From an uncultured Desulfomonile sp. (GTDB lineage: Bacteria; Desulfobacterota; Desulfomonilia; Desulfomonilales; Desulfomonilaceae): a stretch of 34,301 bases of DNA. Both the position numbers and the translations under genes were made by a program. The stretch spans positions 1-34,301 of the forward strand of contig CAITZA010000021.1 of NCBI GenBank assembly GCA_903896745.1, written 5' to 3'. Below are positions 8,022 to 17,505 of the stretch, one piece after another (within the stretch, counting starts at the first letter, position 1; each line of letters begins with the position of its first letter). The notes below the pieces were generated by a model that searched no databases, was not told where the DNA came from, and saw only the letters and a program-made list of their open reading frames with translations.

Positions 8022-9437
8022 TCAGAAAACTGATCCCTCATTGCAACTGATTTCTGTATCCTTCAACAGGGCGCCTCCTGGAACAACGCATGGCGAATCT
8101 TTTGCGGCCTTTATCACGACTTTGCCTTCAATAATAACATCAGATTCAAAATATACAGGCCCGGAAACCGAAAGGGATTCTGCGCCGACAAGTGAAATCG
8201 TGGACAAATCGGCGAATCTGTCGGGTATGTTGAGCGGTGAATCAATGAAATCTACCGAAAATGTTACCAATGGTCTCAAAGGCAATTCCTTTGGACGCAT
8301 GGGGCTGGGTTTAATAAGGCTATTCTCATCAAGGATACATGCGTCAGACTGCAACACAAAAAGGTCTTCTATCTTCTTGGTTGGGAAAAACCGGTCTCGG
8401 CCTACACGCAACCCGCGCGCCTTCCTGAAAGATCCCATGGCTGCCCCCATGGCGGTTTCTAGCTGGATGACACGACTGTCGCGTATTTTTTTTCGATTCT
8501 GTATTACGGGCAAATGAATGGAGTTGGTTTCCAAAAGTTTTTTCAAGGCTGCCAGGCTGACCCAGACATTGTTTGTATTGAACACCCTAAACTTTTGAAC
8601 ATCCATAAATAATTTAATCTGGTCATCAGGAACCTGCCCTATCTCAAGCAATTCCAGCCGACCCTGGTTGACTACCAGTGTGCCACCTTTTCGATCTTCC
8701 TCTGTGCGGTCAGTAACTTCAAGAAGGAAATCAATAGATTTCAAATCCATGAGCCCAAGAATCCACGGATCCAGGGATGCTGCGAGATTGTCAAGATTTG
8801 AAATGAAAGCCCATTTGATTCCCTGGGAGAGAAGGCTGTCGAGCAAACCAGACTGACTAAGGCTGTCATAGACATCCCCGTGTCCGGGTGGAACCCAATC
8901 GTCATCAGAGTCGGTGTTTAACGGATACAGGTTGTCTTCGAGCAATCTGGGAACTTCCTTTTGCAGGAAAGTCAATGCAGAGAACCCTTTTTCCCGAAGG
9001 ACATTGTGTGTGGGACCATCAGTAAAGAAGCTGTTCATGAGAACCAGTGGAATATCGACACCCCATTTCCTGCGCACAGCCTCTATTTGAAGACAGATTA
9101 TCTCGAGATAGCTAAAACCATTCTTGGCTGTCAGGATTCCTTTGGGGACATTTCCGCCCATGGTGGTGCTCCGACCACCGTTTAGTTTTATTATTGCTGC
9201 TGAACTGAATAAGTTTACGCCCCTTTTTTCGAGCTCAATTTTTTGCTCTTCCTCAAGTGGCGGTTCCAAAAGCAGGCTGGAATCTGGGGCATTCAACGCA
9301 TTTAGGTCGTAGCGCATGTTCGGCGTCTTGTTCACAATTTCCCGAACTTGGGACAGGAACAGGTCTATCGAGTGGCCGGACATTCCACGTGATGTCATTT
9401 TGTCACGGATCAGAGTCTCAGCTTGGTTTGCATCCAT
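8022..9437 (-). CDS. UDP-sugar pyrophosphorylase (UDPGP family, eukaryote-like UGPase)
   Basis: A 471-residue member of the UDPGP family (UTP-glucose-1-phosphate uridylyltransferase/UDP-GlcNAc pyrophosphorylase), unrelated in fold detail to the usual bacterial GalU. The nucleotide loop KLNGGRSTTMGGNVPKG spans residues 84-100 (eukaryotic enzymes have KLNGGLGTTMG), and the PPGHGDVYDSL motif begins at residue 183; the C-terminus has the left-handed beta-helix character (SGPVYFESDVIIEGKVVIK). The GRS instead of GLG in the loop is a small departure. It lies 80 nt upstream of manC. Expected product is UDP-glucose or UDP-GlcNAc; which sugar is not decided by sequence. No strong ribosome site precedes the ATG. 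Confidence 0.85.
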   Translation of the reverse strand: MDANQAETLIRDKMTSRGMSGHSIDLFLSQVREIVNKTPNMRYDLNALNAPDSSLLLEPPLEEEQKIELEKRGVNLFSSAAIIKLNGGRSTTMGGNVPKGILTAKNGFSYLEIICLQIEAVRRKWGVDIPLVLMNSFFTDGPTHNVLREKGFSALTFLQKEVPRLLEDNLYPLNTDSDDDWVPPGHGDVYDSLSQSGLLDSLLSQGIKWAFISNLDNLAASLDPWILGLMDLKSIDFLLEVTDRTEEDRKGGTLVVNQGRLELLEIGQVPDDQIKLFMDVQKFRVFNTNNVWVSLAALKKLLETNSIHLPVIQNRKKIRDSRVIQLETAMGAAMGSFRKARGLRVGRDRFFPTKKIEDLFVLQSDACILDENSLIKPSPMRPKELPLRPLVTFSVDFIDSPLNIPDRFADLSTISLVGAESLSVSGPVYFESDVIIEGKVVIKAAKDSPCVVPGGALLKDTEISCNEGSVF

Positions 9438-9485
9438 TTTTATTCATTCCATTTGATCGATACGGAATTTGCGATACACATAAAC

Positions 9486-9770
9486 TCAAGCGTTATTTTT
9501 TGAATCGGCGACCGTCTTGCGAGCTTTTTCGATGAGCTCTATTAGAGTAACAACCTTGGGCTTGGGCTGTCTGCTAAAATAGGAATCCAGATTTTCACTC
9601 CCTAATTTCTCTGCAAGCGCAGCCGCCACATCAAAATATGGAGTCCAGCAGCTAATACATTTGAGGCATGGTTGTCCAGAGCTTTCTGTTTCACAATACG
9701 AAAAAGTAACAGGGCTGCCCAGCCTGGGACATCGAATTTCCGAGGTATTATTGCTGTTTTCTTCGGGCAT
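9486..9770 (-). CDS. Small Cys-rich protein, function unknown
   Basis: A 94-residue soluble protein with six cysteines, arranged as RCPRLG, YCETE, then PCLKCISC at about residues 35-41. The pattern suggests a metal site, possibly zinc or iron-sulfur, but matches no family I can name. The C-terminal half is helical and rich in charge. It starts only 31 nt after a strong terminator of the upstream gene and ends 48 nt before the UDP-sugar pyrophosphorylase, so it is probably the first gene of that operon. Ribosome site weak (AGAAGATGG). Coding status is supported by the clean frame, codon use and position. Confidence 0.55.
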   Translation of the reverse strand: MPEENSNNTSEIRCPRLGSPVTFSYCETESSGQPCLKCISCWTPYFDVAAALAEKLGSENLDSYFSRQPKPKVVTLIELIEKARKTVADSKNNA

Positions 9771-9800
9771 CTTGGTCCATCTTCTAAAATTAAAATGAAA

Positions 9801-9825
9801 CAGGCGCTAACGTTTGTAGCGCCTG
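9801..9825 (-). terminator. Intrinsic terminator of the trpB-like gene
   Basis: Perfect 9-bp stem CAGGCGCTA/TAGCGCCTG with a 7-nt loop, just after the trpB-like stop. On minus it is followed by TTTCATTTTAATTTT, a classic T-rich tail. Confidence 0.85.
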
Positions 9826-9833
9826 CCTCCTGT

Positions 9834-11213
9834 TTATAGTTTTGGTTTGGGATATTCTTCGAGGCACTTTAGTGAACAGTCTATATCATCTTGTAGCATC
9901 TCATAATCGACCAGTTTACCTTGGAAGTAAGCGTCATAGGCTGCGAGGTCCACGAGTCCGTGTCCGCTCCAGTTAACGAGAATGGTTTTTTCCTTGCCCT
10001 CTTCCTTGGCCCTCCTTGCTTCCTGTATAACTGCGGCCAAGGCATGGTTGGTTTCAGGAGCGCTTATAAATCCCTCGGTTCTGGCCCATGTCACACCGGC
10101 TGAAAAGGTTTCCAACTGAGGAATCGCTCTCGGTTCGACCAAACCATCCATGATGAGCTGGCTGACCAGAGGGGCCATGCCGTGGTATCTCAAACCACCC
10201 GCGTGAATAGGCGCAGGAACATAGGCGTGCCCAAGAGTATGCATAGCCATGAGCGGTGTCATTTTTACCGTATCGCCAAAATCATAGGCAAAAGGTCCTT
10301 TTGTCATGGTAGGACACGACAGGGGCTCAACAGCAAGAATGTCAATCTGTTTCCCTGCAATTTTATCCCTGACAAACGGGAAGGATATTCCGGCAAAGTT
10401 GCTGCCTCCTCCAGCGCAACCTATTATTACGTCAGGATAGTCGTTTACCTCTTCGAGCTGTTTCTTTGCCTCCAGACCTATGACAGTCTGATGCAGAAGG
10501 ACATGATTCAACACGCTGCCAAGGGAATACCTAGTCATGGGACGTCCACAGGCTTCACTTGTAACGGCGTCTTCCACGGCTTCACTGATTGCGATCCCCA
10601 GGCTTCCGGGTGAATTCGGGTCTTGCGCCAGGATGGATCGCCCGGCCTGAGTTTCGGCGCTAGGACTCGGAATGCATGTCGCCCCCCATGTGTTCATCAT
10701 AAGCCGACGATATGGCTTTTGCTCGTAGCTAACCCTAACCATATAAACTTTGGCTTCCAGACCAAACTGGCTGCAAGCAAAACTCAAAGCGCTACCCCAT
10801 TGACCTGCTCCCGTTTCGGTAGCTATACGTTTTACACCAAACTGCTTGTTATAATAAACCTGTGGAATTGCCGTATTGGGCTTATGGCTGCCTGCAGGAC
10901 TGACACCCTCGTTCTTGTAGTAAATTTTTACAGGACAGTTCAGATATTTTTCAAGTCTCACAGCGCGATATAAAGGAGTGGGTCGCCAGATGAGGAGTTT
11001 TTCCAACACTTCTTCGGGAATCTTGATCCAGCGCTCGGAACTGACTTCCTGCTCGATGAGGTTCATCGGAAAAACAGGAGCCAGGTCTTCCGGACCTATA
11101 GGCTGGAAAGTCCCTGGATGAAGTGGAGGTTGCAGTGGATTGGGCATGTCCGCAACGATATTATACCATTCGCGCGGCATGTCGTTTTCGTGTAACTGGA
11201 TTTTAACTGGCAT
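9834..11213 (-). CDS. TrpB2-type tryptophan synthase beta-like PLP enzyme
   Basis: A 459-residue PLP enzyme of the TrpB-like (TrpB2) subfamily, longer at the N-terminus than the canonical roughly 400-residue TrpB. The PLP lysine is in [10 protein letters not shown] (K111), [11 protein letters not shown] follows, and the phosphate loop is [11 protein letters not shown]. TrpB2 proteins condense serine with indole and usually act without a canonical TrpA interface. The start at 11213 has AGGAGG 8 nt upstream; the frame is open to 11258 but that extension lacks a site. No trpA, trpC or other trp gene is nearby: the neighbours are metG and sugar-nucleotide genes, so it may serve indole salvage. 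Assignment to the subfamily is firm, the physiological role inferred. Confidence 0.9.
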   Translation of the reverse strand: MPVKIQLHENDMPREWYNIVADMPNPLQPPLHPGTFQPIGPEDLAPVFPMNLIEQEVSSERWIKIPEEVLEKLLIWRPTPLYRAVRLEKYLNCPVKIYYKNEGVSPAGSHKPNTAIPQVYYNKQFGVKRIATETGAGQWGSALSFACSQFGLEAKVYMVRVSYEQKPYRRLMMNTWGATCIPSPSAETQAGRSILAQDPNSPGSLGIAISEAVEDAVTSEACGRPMTRYSLGSVLNHVLLHQTVIGLEAKKQLEEVNDYPDVIIGCAGGGSNFAGISFPFVRDKIAGKQIDILAVEPLSCPTMTKGPFAYDFGDTVKMTPLMAMHTLGHAYVPAPIHAGGLRYHGMAPLVSQLIMDGLVEPRAIPQLETFSAGVTWARTEGFISAPETNHALAAVIQEARRAKEEGKEKTILVNWSGHGLVDLAAYDAYFQGKLVDYEMLQDDIDCSLKCLEEYPKPKL

Positions 11214-11346
11214 CTTGAGTTCCTCCTCTGTGGCGCTAATACAAGTAATCCCATTCAAACGACAATGGCTTGATCGGGATATTCAAAATCCTGTTTCAAA
11301 TTTGCAATTCCAAACCCTATAATTTCCTGTGGGTAACCCAAACGGT

Positions 11347-13362
11347 TCATCGCACGATGGCGCCTTTACCGACTTCGCTAATTGGTCCAAGCACGACTGC
11401 TTTCCCATTCGTCCCTATTGCGGCAAGCGCCATTCCCGAACTGACACCGAATCTCATTTTTCTTGGTTTGAGATTGGCTACAATTATCAAGGTCTTTCCT
11501 TGAAGCTCTTCAGGGTTGTATGATTCTCGTATTCCGGCAAAAATCGTTCTGGTTTCCATGCCAAGATCAACTTCAAGTTTAAGGAGCTTGTCTGATCCCT
11601 CTACAACGCTTGCCGAAACCACAAGCCCAGTCCTCAGGTCTACCTTCGCAAAGTCCTCAATGGTAATTTCATCTTTAAGTGGAGTCAGCGGGTTTTGAAC
11701 AATTTTAGAAGACCTGTCCGATTCGTCAGACGCCGCATCTACCATAGACTGGAATGCTCCGGGTTCTAATCTCCCGATCAGCTTGTCAAATCTGCCGATG
11801 GTCTTGCCTTCCAGATCAAATTTTGCGTCCTCCCACTTGAATGAACCTGTTTCAAGTATTTCTTCCACTCGGGCGCAATAGGACGGCAATATTGGTTTGA
11901 GAGCGATAGTGATCAGCTTGATACAATTTATAGCAAGTGTAAGGTCATCGCGAGCTTTTTCAGGATCAGACTTCACCGAGCTCCAGGGTTCGTTTTGCTG
12001 AACATAGTTATTGGCCATGTCGGATATCGACAGGATTTTTCTGGTGGCAGCCGAGATTTTCAGATTTGAATAATCCTTGAAAACCTCTGTCATCAAGTCT
12101 AGCGCCTGGGCCTGAAAATCGCCGGAATTATCTGGCAACCTGCCAAGCCTTGAGTCCAGACGTTTGTTCAGGAAACCGATGGAGCGGCTGATGAGGTTTG
12201 TAATGTTGTTCACGAGCTCAGCGTTTGTTCTGTTGACAAATTCCTCTATATTCAGGTCAACATCGTCAATTGAGTCATTCAATTTTGTCGCGTAATAGTA
12301 TCTCAAATACCAGGGATGTATGTTGTCCGCAAATTTTCTCGCCGTGATGAATGTGCCGCGGCTTTTTGACATTTTCCTGGAATCTATTGTCAGAAAACCA
12401 TGCACGTGAACAGCGGATGGTAACCTGTAATCAGCGGCCTTTAGCATTGCGGGCCAAAACAGTGTGTGAAAGTAGGCTATGTCTTTTCCTATGAAATGAT
12501 GAATTTCCACATCAGAATCATGGTCCAGCCAGTATTCGTCAACTGTCCGGTCATTTTTGCCAGAGCAGAAATGCTCTGTGGCGGCGATATAGCCGATTGG
12601 AGCGTCGAGCCAGACGTAAAAATATTTTTCCACCTCTCCGGGGATTTTGAAGCCAAAGTATGGCCCATCCCGGGAGATGTCCCAATCTCTCAAACCCTGA
12701 TCTATCCAGGTATTTACAAAAACACGAACCTCGTCCTGAAGTCTGCCTTGGGATGAAGTCCAGTCCCGGAGGAATTCTGAAAAATCTTCCAGCCTGAAAA
12801 ACAGATGCTTTGAAGTCCTCAAAGCCGGTGGTGCGCCACATAAAGAGCAACGGGCGTCAGAAAGTTCAGTCGGCCTGTAGATAGCTCCGCAGGATTCACA
12901 TACGTCACCGTACTGGTCGCTGGCGCCGCATTTCGGACAAATCCCCTTTATGTAACGATCCGGAAGAAAACGTTTACATGAGTCACAATAAAACTGCTCA
13001 ACGTCCCTTTCGGAGATATGATTCCTGTCTTTCGCCCTAAGATATATAATCTCAGAATGTTTCTTGTTCTCAGGAGAGTCTGTTGAATAAAATTCGTCAA
13101 AACTGACTTCAAAACGTGTGAAGTCATTAAAGTGTCTTTCATGAAACTCGTTTACCAATTGTTGGGGTGTGACACCCCTCTTGGAAGCGTTTATTTCAAT
13201 AGGAGCTCCATGAGCGTCCGAAGCGCATACATAAATTACGTCCTGTCCGGTGAGTCTCAAGAATCGGACATAGATGTCAGTAAAAACATATTCGACAAGA
13301 TGTCCTATATGTATGTCACCATTTGCATAAGGCAAAGCGCTGGTTACGAGTATTTTTCCCAA
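11347..13362 (-). CDS. metG: Methionyl-tRNA synthetase
   Basis: A 671-residue class I aminoacyl-tRNA synthetase. Visible are the HIGH motif in GDIHIGHLVEY, KMSKSRGTF, and a connective peptide with four CxxC knuckles (C126/C129, C142/C145, C155/C158, C172/C175) able to bind two zinc ions. The C-terminal 110 residues are the EMAP/Trbp111-type tRNA-binding domain (FAKVDLRTGLVV ... MRFGVSSGMALAA), as in the E. coli homodimeric enzyme. The start appears to be TTG at 13362, with AGGAG 6 nt upstream; no internal ATG precedes the HIGH region at a plausible place. It follows the lipoprotein gene by 71 nt and precedes the trpB-like gene by 133 nt. Confidence 0.97.
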   Translation of the reverse strand: MGKILVTSALPYANGDIHIGHLVEYVFTDIYVRFLRLTGQDVIYVCASDAHGAPIEINASKRGVTPQQLVNEFHERHFNDFTRFEVSFDEFYSTDSPENKKHSEIIYLRAKDRNHISERDVEQFYCDSCKRFLPDRYIKGICPKCGASDQYGDVCESCGAIYRPTELSDARCSLCGAPPALRTSKHLFFRLEDFSEFLRDWTSSQGRLQDEVRVFVNTWIDQGLRDWDISRDGPYFGFKIPGEVEKYFYVWLDAPIGYIAATEHFCSGKNDRTVDEYWLDHDSDVEIHHFIGKDIAYFHTLFWPAMLKAADYRLPSAVHVHGFLTIDSRKMSKSRGTFITARKFADNIHPWYLRYYYATKLNDSIDDVDLNIEEFVNRTNAELVNNITNLISRSIGFLNKRLDSRLGRLPDNSGDFQAQALDLMTEVFKDYSNLKISAATRKILSISDMANNYVQQNEPWSSVKSDPEKARDDLTLAINCIKLITIALKPILPSYCARVEEILETGSFKWEDAKFDLEGKTIGRFDKLIGRLEPGAFQSMVDAASDESDRSSKIVQNPLTPLKDEITIEDFAKVDLRTGLVVSASVVEGSDKLLKLEVDLGMETRTIFAGIRESYNPEELQGKTLIIVANLKPRKMRFGVSSGMALAAIGTNGKAVVLGPISEVGKGAIVR

Positions 13363-13433
13363 AACAGGCTCCTGAGAAAATTTATTGATCTATTTGAAAA
13401 CCTGCAATAAAATTTGGCGTATTGATCAACGAT

Positions 13434-13844
13434 CTATTCTTTTTCTATCTCGAGAGCTTCGAGATTTGGGTCCTTTTCCTTGTCAACCCTGAATACCTTC
13501 GATCGCATCACTATCGTTTCCATTTCTTTTAAGTCATTGATCAACCTGGCCTTGTCGGATTTTATCCAGACCTTGTTCAGCGTTATGTAACTCACGCGGT
13601 CTGCTATAATAAAATTCACATAGTTATCTCCGAGTGGACAGGGCAAGTCACCTTTCTTGTAATAGCGTACGGAAAAAACTATTTCCTTATCCAGGTACTT
13701 GTTGGGACTTTCTGTAAGGCCTACAATTGTAAGGTTTTCATCAAGGTTCTTGTGAATTCCACCTTTTAGGTAATTTGTTGCGCTACATCCGCTGAATGTA
13801 AGCGCTATAACCAAAGGTAAAAAAGCCTGGATGAGACCTTTCAT
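13434..13844 (-). CDS. Predicted lipoprotein, function unknown
   Basis: A 136-residue exported protein. The N-terminus has a lysine, a hydrophobic stretch (LIQAFLPLVIALTF) and the lipobox FSGC, so it is probably diacylated and anchored in the inner or outer membrane. The mature part contains a beta-rich region (KEIVFSVRYYKKGDLPC, NYVNFIIADRVSYITL) and a highly charged C-terminal tail ending in Glu-rich sequence. I recognise no family. The ATG at 13844 gives the standard signal; the frame also opens at a TTG at 13859. Neither has a strong ribosome site. The function is unknown. Confidence 0.6.
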   Translation of the reverse strand: MKGLIQAFLPLVIALTFSGCSATNYLKGGIHKNLDENLTIVGLTESPNKYLDKEIVFSVRYYKKGDLPCPLGDNYVNFIIADRVSYITLNKVWIKSDKARLINDLKEMETIVMRSKVFRVDKEKDPNLEALEIEKE

Positions 13845-14057
13845 TGGGCAGTCTTTCAATTGTGGCTTTAAAGAATTTTGAATTATAAAAGATTAGGGGG
13901 GAAAAGTCAAAAATTAGGAAATCATAGTCATCAAGCCGAATGGCGGTTCCTAATGACTCAATTTCCAGAACATGGATAATTGGAAAACTCCTCGATGCGC
14001 CCGAGACATTCAGAGGAGCTTATGTCGAATGAGAGATTTTCGTAGAAAGGTGGCGGG

Positions 14058-14243
14058 CTAGATTTCCTCTACCGTAATAGCGTCCTCTGGGCAAACCGAG
14101 ATACAGGATTCACATCCAAGGCACTCCTGTGGCGCCGTGACTACGGTGGTGTCGCCCTCTATCGCCAACACGTCCGCTGGACACACATCAACACACTCTC
14201 CACATTGCTTGCACTTCTGTTCATCTATTTTTGGCAAAAACAT
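14058..14243 (-). CDS. Two-[4Fe-4S] ferredoxin
   Basis: A 61-residue clostridial-type ferredoxin with two complete CxxCxxCxxxCP motifs (C11, C14, C17, C21 and C41, C44, C47, C51), each binding one [4Fe-4S] cluster. It is a low-potential electron carrier of the cytoplasm. The ATG at 14243 follows GGGGG by 6 nt; the frame stays open to 14321 but the extra 26 residues do not resemble a ferredoxin. It stands alone, divergent from the Dna2-like gene, so no partner enzyme is indicated by context. Confidence 0.92.
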   Translation of the reverse strand: MFLPKIDEQKCKQCGECVDVCPADVLAIEGDTTVVTAPQECLGCESCISVCPEDAITVEEI

Positions 14244-14354
14244 TACAAACCCCCGAAGATTAGTTTTCTGGGAATAATCCCGACTCAATGAGAAGAAAAG
14301 CCACATCGATCGGGACATCACATCTCTCTAACATAACATGTGTTCCTGGTCAAA

Positions 14355-14386
14355 CCGCCGGCGATCAAATATCTTTCATCCGGCGG
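14355..14386. repeat. Inverted repeat upstream of the Dna2-like gene
   Basis: Perfect 7-bp arms CCGCCGG/CCGGCGG (14355-14361, 14380-14386), 18 nt apart, ending 22 nt before the helicase-nuclease start. It could be an operator or a leader hairpin; no T-run follows. Confidence 0.4.
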
Positions 14387-14408
14387 CATGCGTAATTGAA
14401 CAAAAACC

Positions 14409-17400
14409 ATGAAAAATGATAGATTGCGGCTCATGAAAAAAAACAGGGAATATGTGACATTATTTGGGGAAGTTTCGAGAGTTAAAGCTGAACCCACGAA
14501 GGCGCGAGCCGGAGATTACAGGTACAGTGGGATCGAGTTAAAGGCTGACGCTTCCGGCGGCAGGATATTCATAATTTTTCCAGAGTATTGCGGCGCCGAT
14601 TTTGTCGAAGTCCCGAAGCTCTGTTGGCCTGGCGCCAGGATAGCAGCTTATGACATCAGTTATAATAATTGTCTGGAGGATGGAAGCTTGATTTACGGAG
14701 TCAATCCGGATTCCCAGATCGTGCTCGAACCTTGTCGACCTGTGAGTGTTGTCGAAGCGGTAGAGTCCTTCAAGTGCCTCAGGTCTATAGACCTAAGACA
14801 CAGGTTTCGCAACGAAGAGCCATTCTGGTTGGCCAAAGGCAAAGCAATACACACACTCTTTGATCATTTGGTTAGCAATCCATTAGCTCCTGCCGACATT
14901 CTTTTTGATCTATCCTTTTCATCTGTTGTCGGAGAGTTTGTCGAGGTGTTGCCAGGTTCTTCGACAACAGTTACCTATAAAGATTTCAGGAATGATCTAA
15001 AAAAACATCACAAGAACATGGCTTCATGGATATTTCGGCGGTTTGGTAAGGACTATGAAGCTGACACGGAACTTGACAAAATTTCTGTTCGCTATGGACT
15101 AAAGGGCAGGGCGGATGCGGTTTTCTACCTTGACAAATCCGTGACGGTTCTCGAAATAAAGTCAGGCAAAATCCCTAGTGAAGACCATCTTCTGCAGCTA
15201 AACGCCTACAACATGCTGATTCTTGAAGACGACCCGAACCAGGACATTGATTCGCATGTTGTCTATTCACTGACAGGTCTGTCAAAAAAAGCCGGGGATG
15301 TTTCAGCAAACACCAAAAGATCAATCCTGCAGGGAAGAAATCGTTTTATAGCATTGAAACGTTTTCATGCGTTCCGGGACAATCTTTGCGATCCTGACGC
15401 GATTGTCGATTGCAACAATCAGTTGAGGTGTTTCTCAAAGGCAAACTGTGATGCCGTTTACGGTTCCAACATAATGTTGGAGACGATTCTGAACACTGCG
15501 CAAAGGAAATATTATGACACCTGGTTTACCCTGATCTCTATTGATGAATGGATGCAGGAATCCGAGTTCGCGATGGTTCTTGACCAATCCACCCTGAATT
15601 CGAGAATCGAGGATGGGATCACGATAGCCCTGGAAACATTCTCAATTGGACACGACAGCAATTCATTTAGCGCCGATGAATCAGCAAAGAATTGCATGGA
15701 AAAGGACTTGTCAGCACTAAAGTCCCTGACAGGAGGGCAAAACCGTTTTTTGCATCACAAACCAACATCAATTCTTGTGGAATCTTCAGACGGTTTGGGA
15801 GATCTTAACGAAGGTGACGAAGTTATAATCCATAGCGGTGACGTTTGCGCAAGAGACTCCATTCGTGCAAGAATTTCTGAAATCGTTGAGAACAGGTTGC
15901 TCTTGGTAACAAAAATTGATGATTCCAGATTGAAACAAAAACTGGAAGCGTCAAATCCGGACGAGAAGAAATGGTACATCGATAAGGTCCCGTTTCTGAG
16001 GGCCAGGGAGATGTACCGCAAAAACCTTTTAAGTTTTTTTACTAACGCGGAAAAGATCGTTGTTGAAACAGTCGTTGCCAATTTCGGCGAGTTTGTTTCA
16101 GAGTCCCGGTATTATCAGGAATATATCAAGTGTAAGGATTCAGCCTCAAGTGAAGTTGCAGGAGATAGTCGTCCCATGTTGATGACACATGATTCATCGA
16201 CAGGCTTGGACATGTCTGCTGACAGAGGGCTTACCGAACTTAATGATCGACAAGGAATGGCGGTGGCAAAATCGTTGAACGCCCCTGCTTTTCATTTGGT
16301 TCATGGTCCGCCGGGCACAGGTAAAACCCGGGTGCTCTCCCGATTGATCCTCAAATTGATCCAAAGGGATCAACGAGTGCTCGTAGCCTGTCCTACCAAC
16401 GTGGCTCTAGACAGAGTCCTGATTGCCCTGATCAAAATTGGTTTTTACGATTTTATCAGAATAGGGAGCAGATACAGCTATACACCTGAATTTGTCAACG
16501 CGGCCAAGGCGGCGGGCGCCAACAAGTCGCATCTGGACCAAAATTCTGCCAGAACCAGAGATTTCAACGAATTCAGGAATTTGGTAAGTAACACGAAGCT
16601 GATTGGCGCGACCGCATACCAATGCGCGTCGAATCCCATTTTTCTCAAACAGCGTTTCGACATAGTGGTCATTGATGAAGCCGGCCAACTCGACGAACCA
16701 GCTACGTTGGCTCCGCTTTCGATGTCCAGACGTTTCATATTGTGTGGCGATCATCTCCAGCTTCCGCCAGTCGTCCAAAACCGAAAAAACCGTTTGAACA
16801 ATTCTAAAAGCCACCTAGAGGTTTCGCTGTTTGAGAGGCTTTTTCTGACTTCATCGCCCGAGAATATTTCCACCTTAAACGTGCAGTATCGGATGAACTC
16901 GGAAGTGCAGGAGATTCCTTCGAATCTGTTCTACGGTGGAACGTTGTTAGCGGCGCCGGAGGTTGCAGGTCGCCGCCTGCGCCTGAGAATTGATTTGGAT
17001 GGTCCCGCCTATATCAAGGATATTATCGATCCTGATACTCCTGTAGTTATGGTGGATGTTCAGGGAGGCGTTGATACTGGAAAAGCAAGACCTGAGGAGG
17101 CGGAGGTCGCCTTTGAAATTATACTGGCTTTGACTAGGGCCGGCGTAGATCCTTCCGATATAGGAATAATAACTCCATATAGGGCGCAGCAGTCACTGAT
17201 AAGGCAGAAAATGGGCGGTATGACAGAATGCTCTGAAATCTCGGTAGACACTGTTGACAGTTTTCAGGGCGGAGAGCGGGAAGTGATAATAATTTCCCTG
17301 GCCAGGGCAGATGCAGTGACTTCATTCCTGGCTGATCCCAAGAGATTGAATGTGTCGTTGAGCCGGGCCAGATCCAAGCTGATACTCCTCGGCAGGGCGT

Positions 17401-17471
17401 CAGTCCTTCAAGAACACCATTTATTCAACGCAATATGTTCCGGCCTGAAAAAAGTGGTCATAGACAAATAG
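14409..17471 (+). CDS. Dna2-like helicase-nuclease (OB + RecB nuclease/Fe-S + SF1B helicase)
   Basis: A 1020-residue fusion with the domain order of eukaryotic Dna2. Residues 12-110 look OB-fold-like and end with a Dna2-like NPDSQIVLEP segment. Then comes a RecB/Cas4-type nuclease: first Cys C123 (FKCLRS), H148 in GKAIH, D236 in GRADAV, E249-x-K251 in LEIKSGK, Q263...Y267, and a Cys cluster C327, C335, C341, C347 that could complete a [4Fe-4S] staple. The SF1B helicase has GPPGTGKT (633-640), DEAG (756), GDHLQLPP (780), QYRMN (826), VDSFQGGE (949) and NVSLSRARSK (981). Expected activity: ATP-driven unwinding with single-strand or flap cleavage. No clear ribosome site precedes the ATG; one at 14433 is an alternative start. 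polA follows within 34 nt. Confidence 0.85.
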   Translation: MKNDRLRLMKKNREYVTLFGEVSRVKAEPTKARAGDYRYSGIELKADASGGRIFIIFPEYCGADFVEVPKLCWPGARIAAYDISYNNCLEDGSLIYGVNPDSQIVLEPCRPVSVVEAVESFKCLRSIDLRHRFRNEEPFWLAKGKAIHTLFDHLVSNPLAPADILFDLSFSSVVGEFVEVLPGSSTTVTYKDFRNDLKKHHKNMASWIFRRFGKDYEADTELDKISVRYGLKGRADAVFYLDKSVTVLEIKSGKIPSEDHLLQLNAYNMLILEDDPNQDIDSHVVYSLTGLSKKAGDVSANTKRSILQGRNRFIALKRFHAFRDNLCDPDAIVDCNNQLRCFSKANCDAVYGSNIMLETILNTAQRKYYDTWFTLISIDEWMQESEFAMVLDQSTLNSRIEDGITIALETFSIGHDSNSFSADESAKNCMEKDLSALKSLTGGQNRFLHHKPTSILVESSDGLGDLNEGDEVIIHSGDVCARDSIRARISEIVENRLLLVTKIDDSRLKQKLEASNPDEKKWYIDKVPFLRAREMYRKNLLSFFTNAEKIVVETVVANFGEFVSESRYYQEYIKCKDSASSEVAGDSRPMLMTHDSSTGLDMSADRGLTELNDRQGMAVAKSLNAPAFHLVHGPPGTGKTRVLSRLILKLIQRDQRVLVACPTNVALDRVLIALIKIGFYDFIRIGSRYSYTPEFVNAAKAAGANKSHLDQNSARTRDFNEFRNLVSNTKLIGATAYQCASNPIFLKQRFDIVVIDEAGQLDEPATLAPLSMSRRFILCGDHLQLPPVVQNRKNRLNNSKSHLEVSLFERLFLTSSPENISTLNVQYRMNSEVQEIPSNLFYGGTLLAAPEVAGRRLRLRIDLDGPAYIKDIIDPDTPVVMVDVQGGVDTGKARPEEAEVAFEIILALTRAGVDPSDIGIITPYRAQQSLIRQKMGGMTECSEISVDTVDSFQGGEREVIIISLARADAVTSFLADPKRLNVSLSRARSKLILLGRASVLQEHHLFNAICSGLKKVVIDK

Positions 17472-17505
17472 TCAAAAAGAGCAGTATTTGGGAGAAAAGA
17501 TCATA

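Noticed and set aside
7759-8517. 252-codon open frame on plus
   Set aside because: It is antisense to manC and the UDP-sugar pyrophosphorylase, both with clear family motifs; its translation has no recognisable domain.
12551-12850. 99-codon open frame on minus inside metG
   Set aside because: It overlaps metG in another frame across the zinc and catalytic region; a shadow of metG.
14409-17471. Dna2-like protein as an anti-phage defence gene
   Set aside because: Helicase-nuclease fusions occur in defence islands, but the neighbours here are polA, cinA and a ferredoxin, and no other defence or mobile gene is visible.
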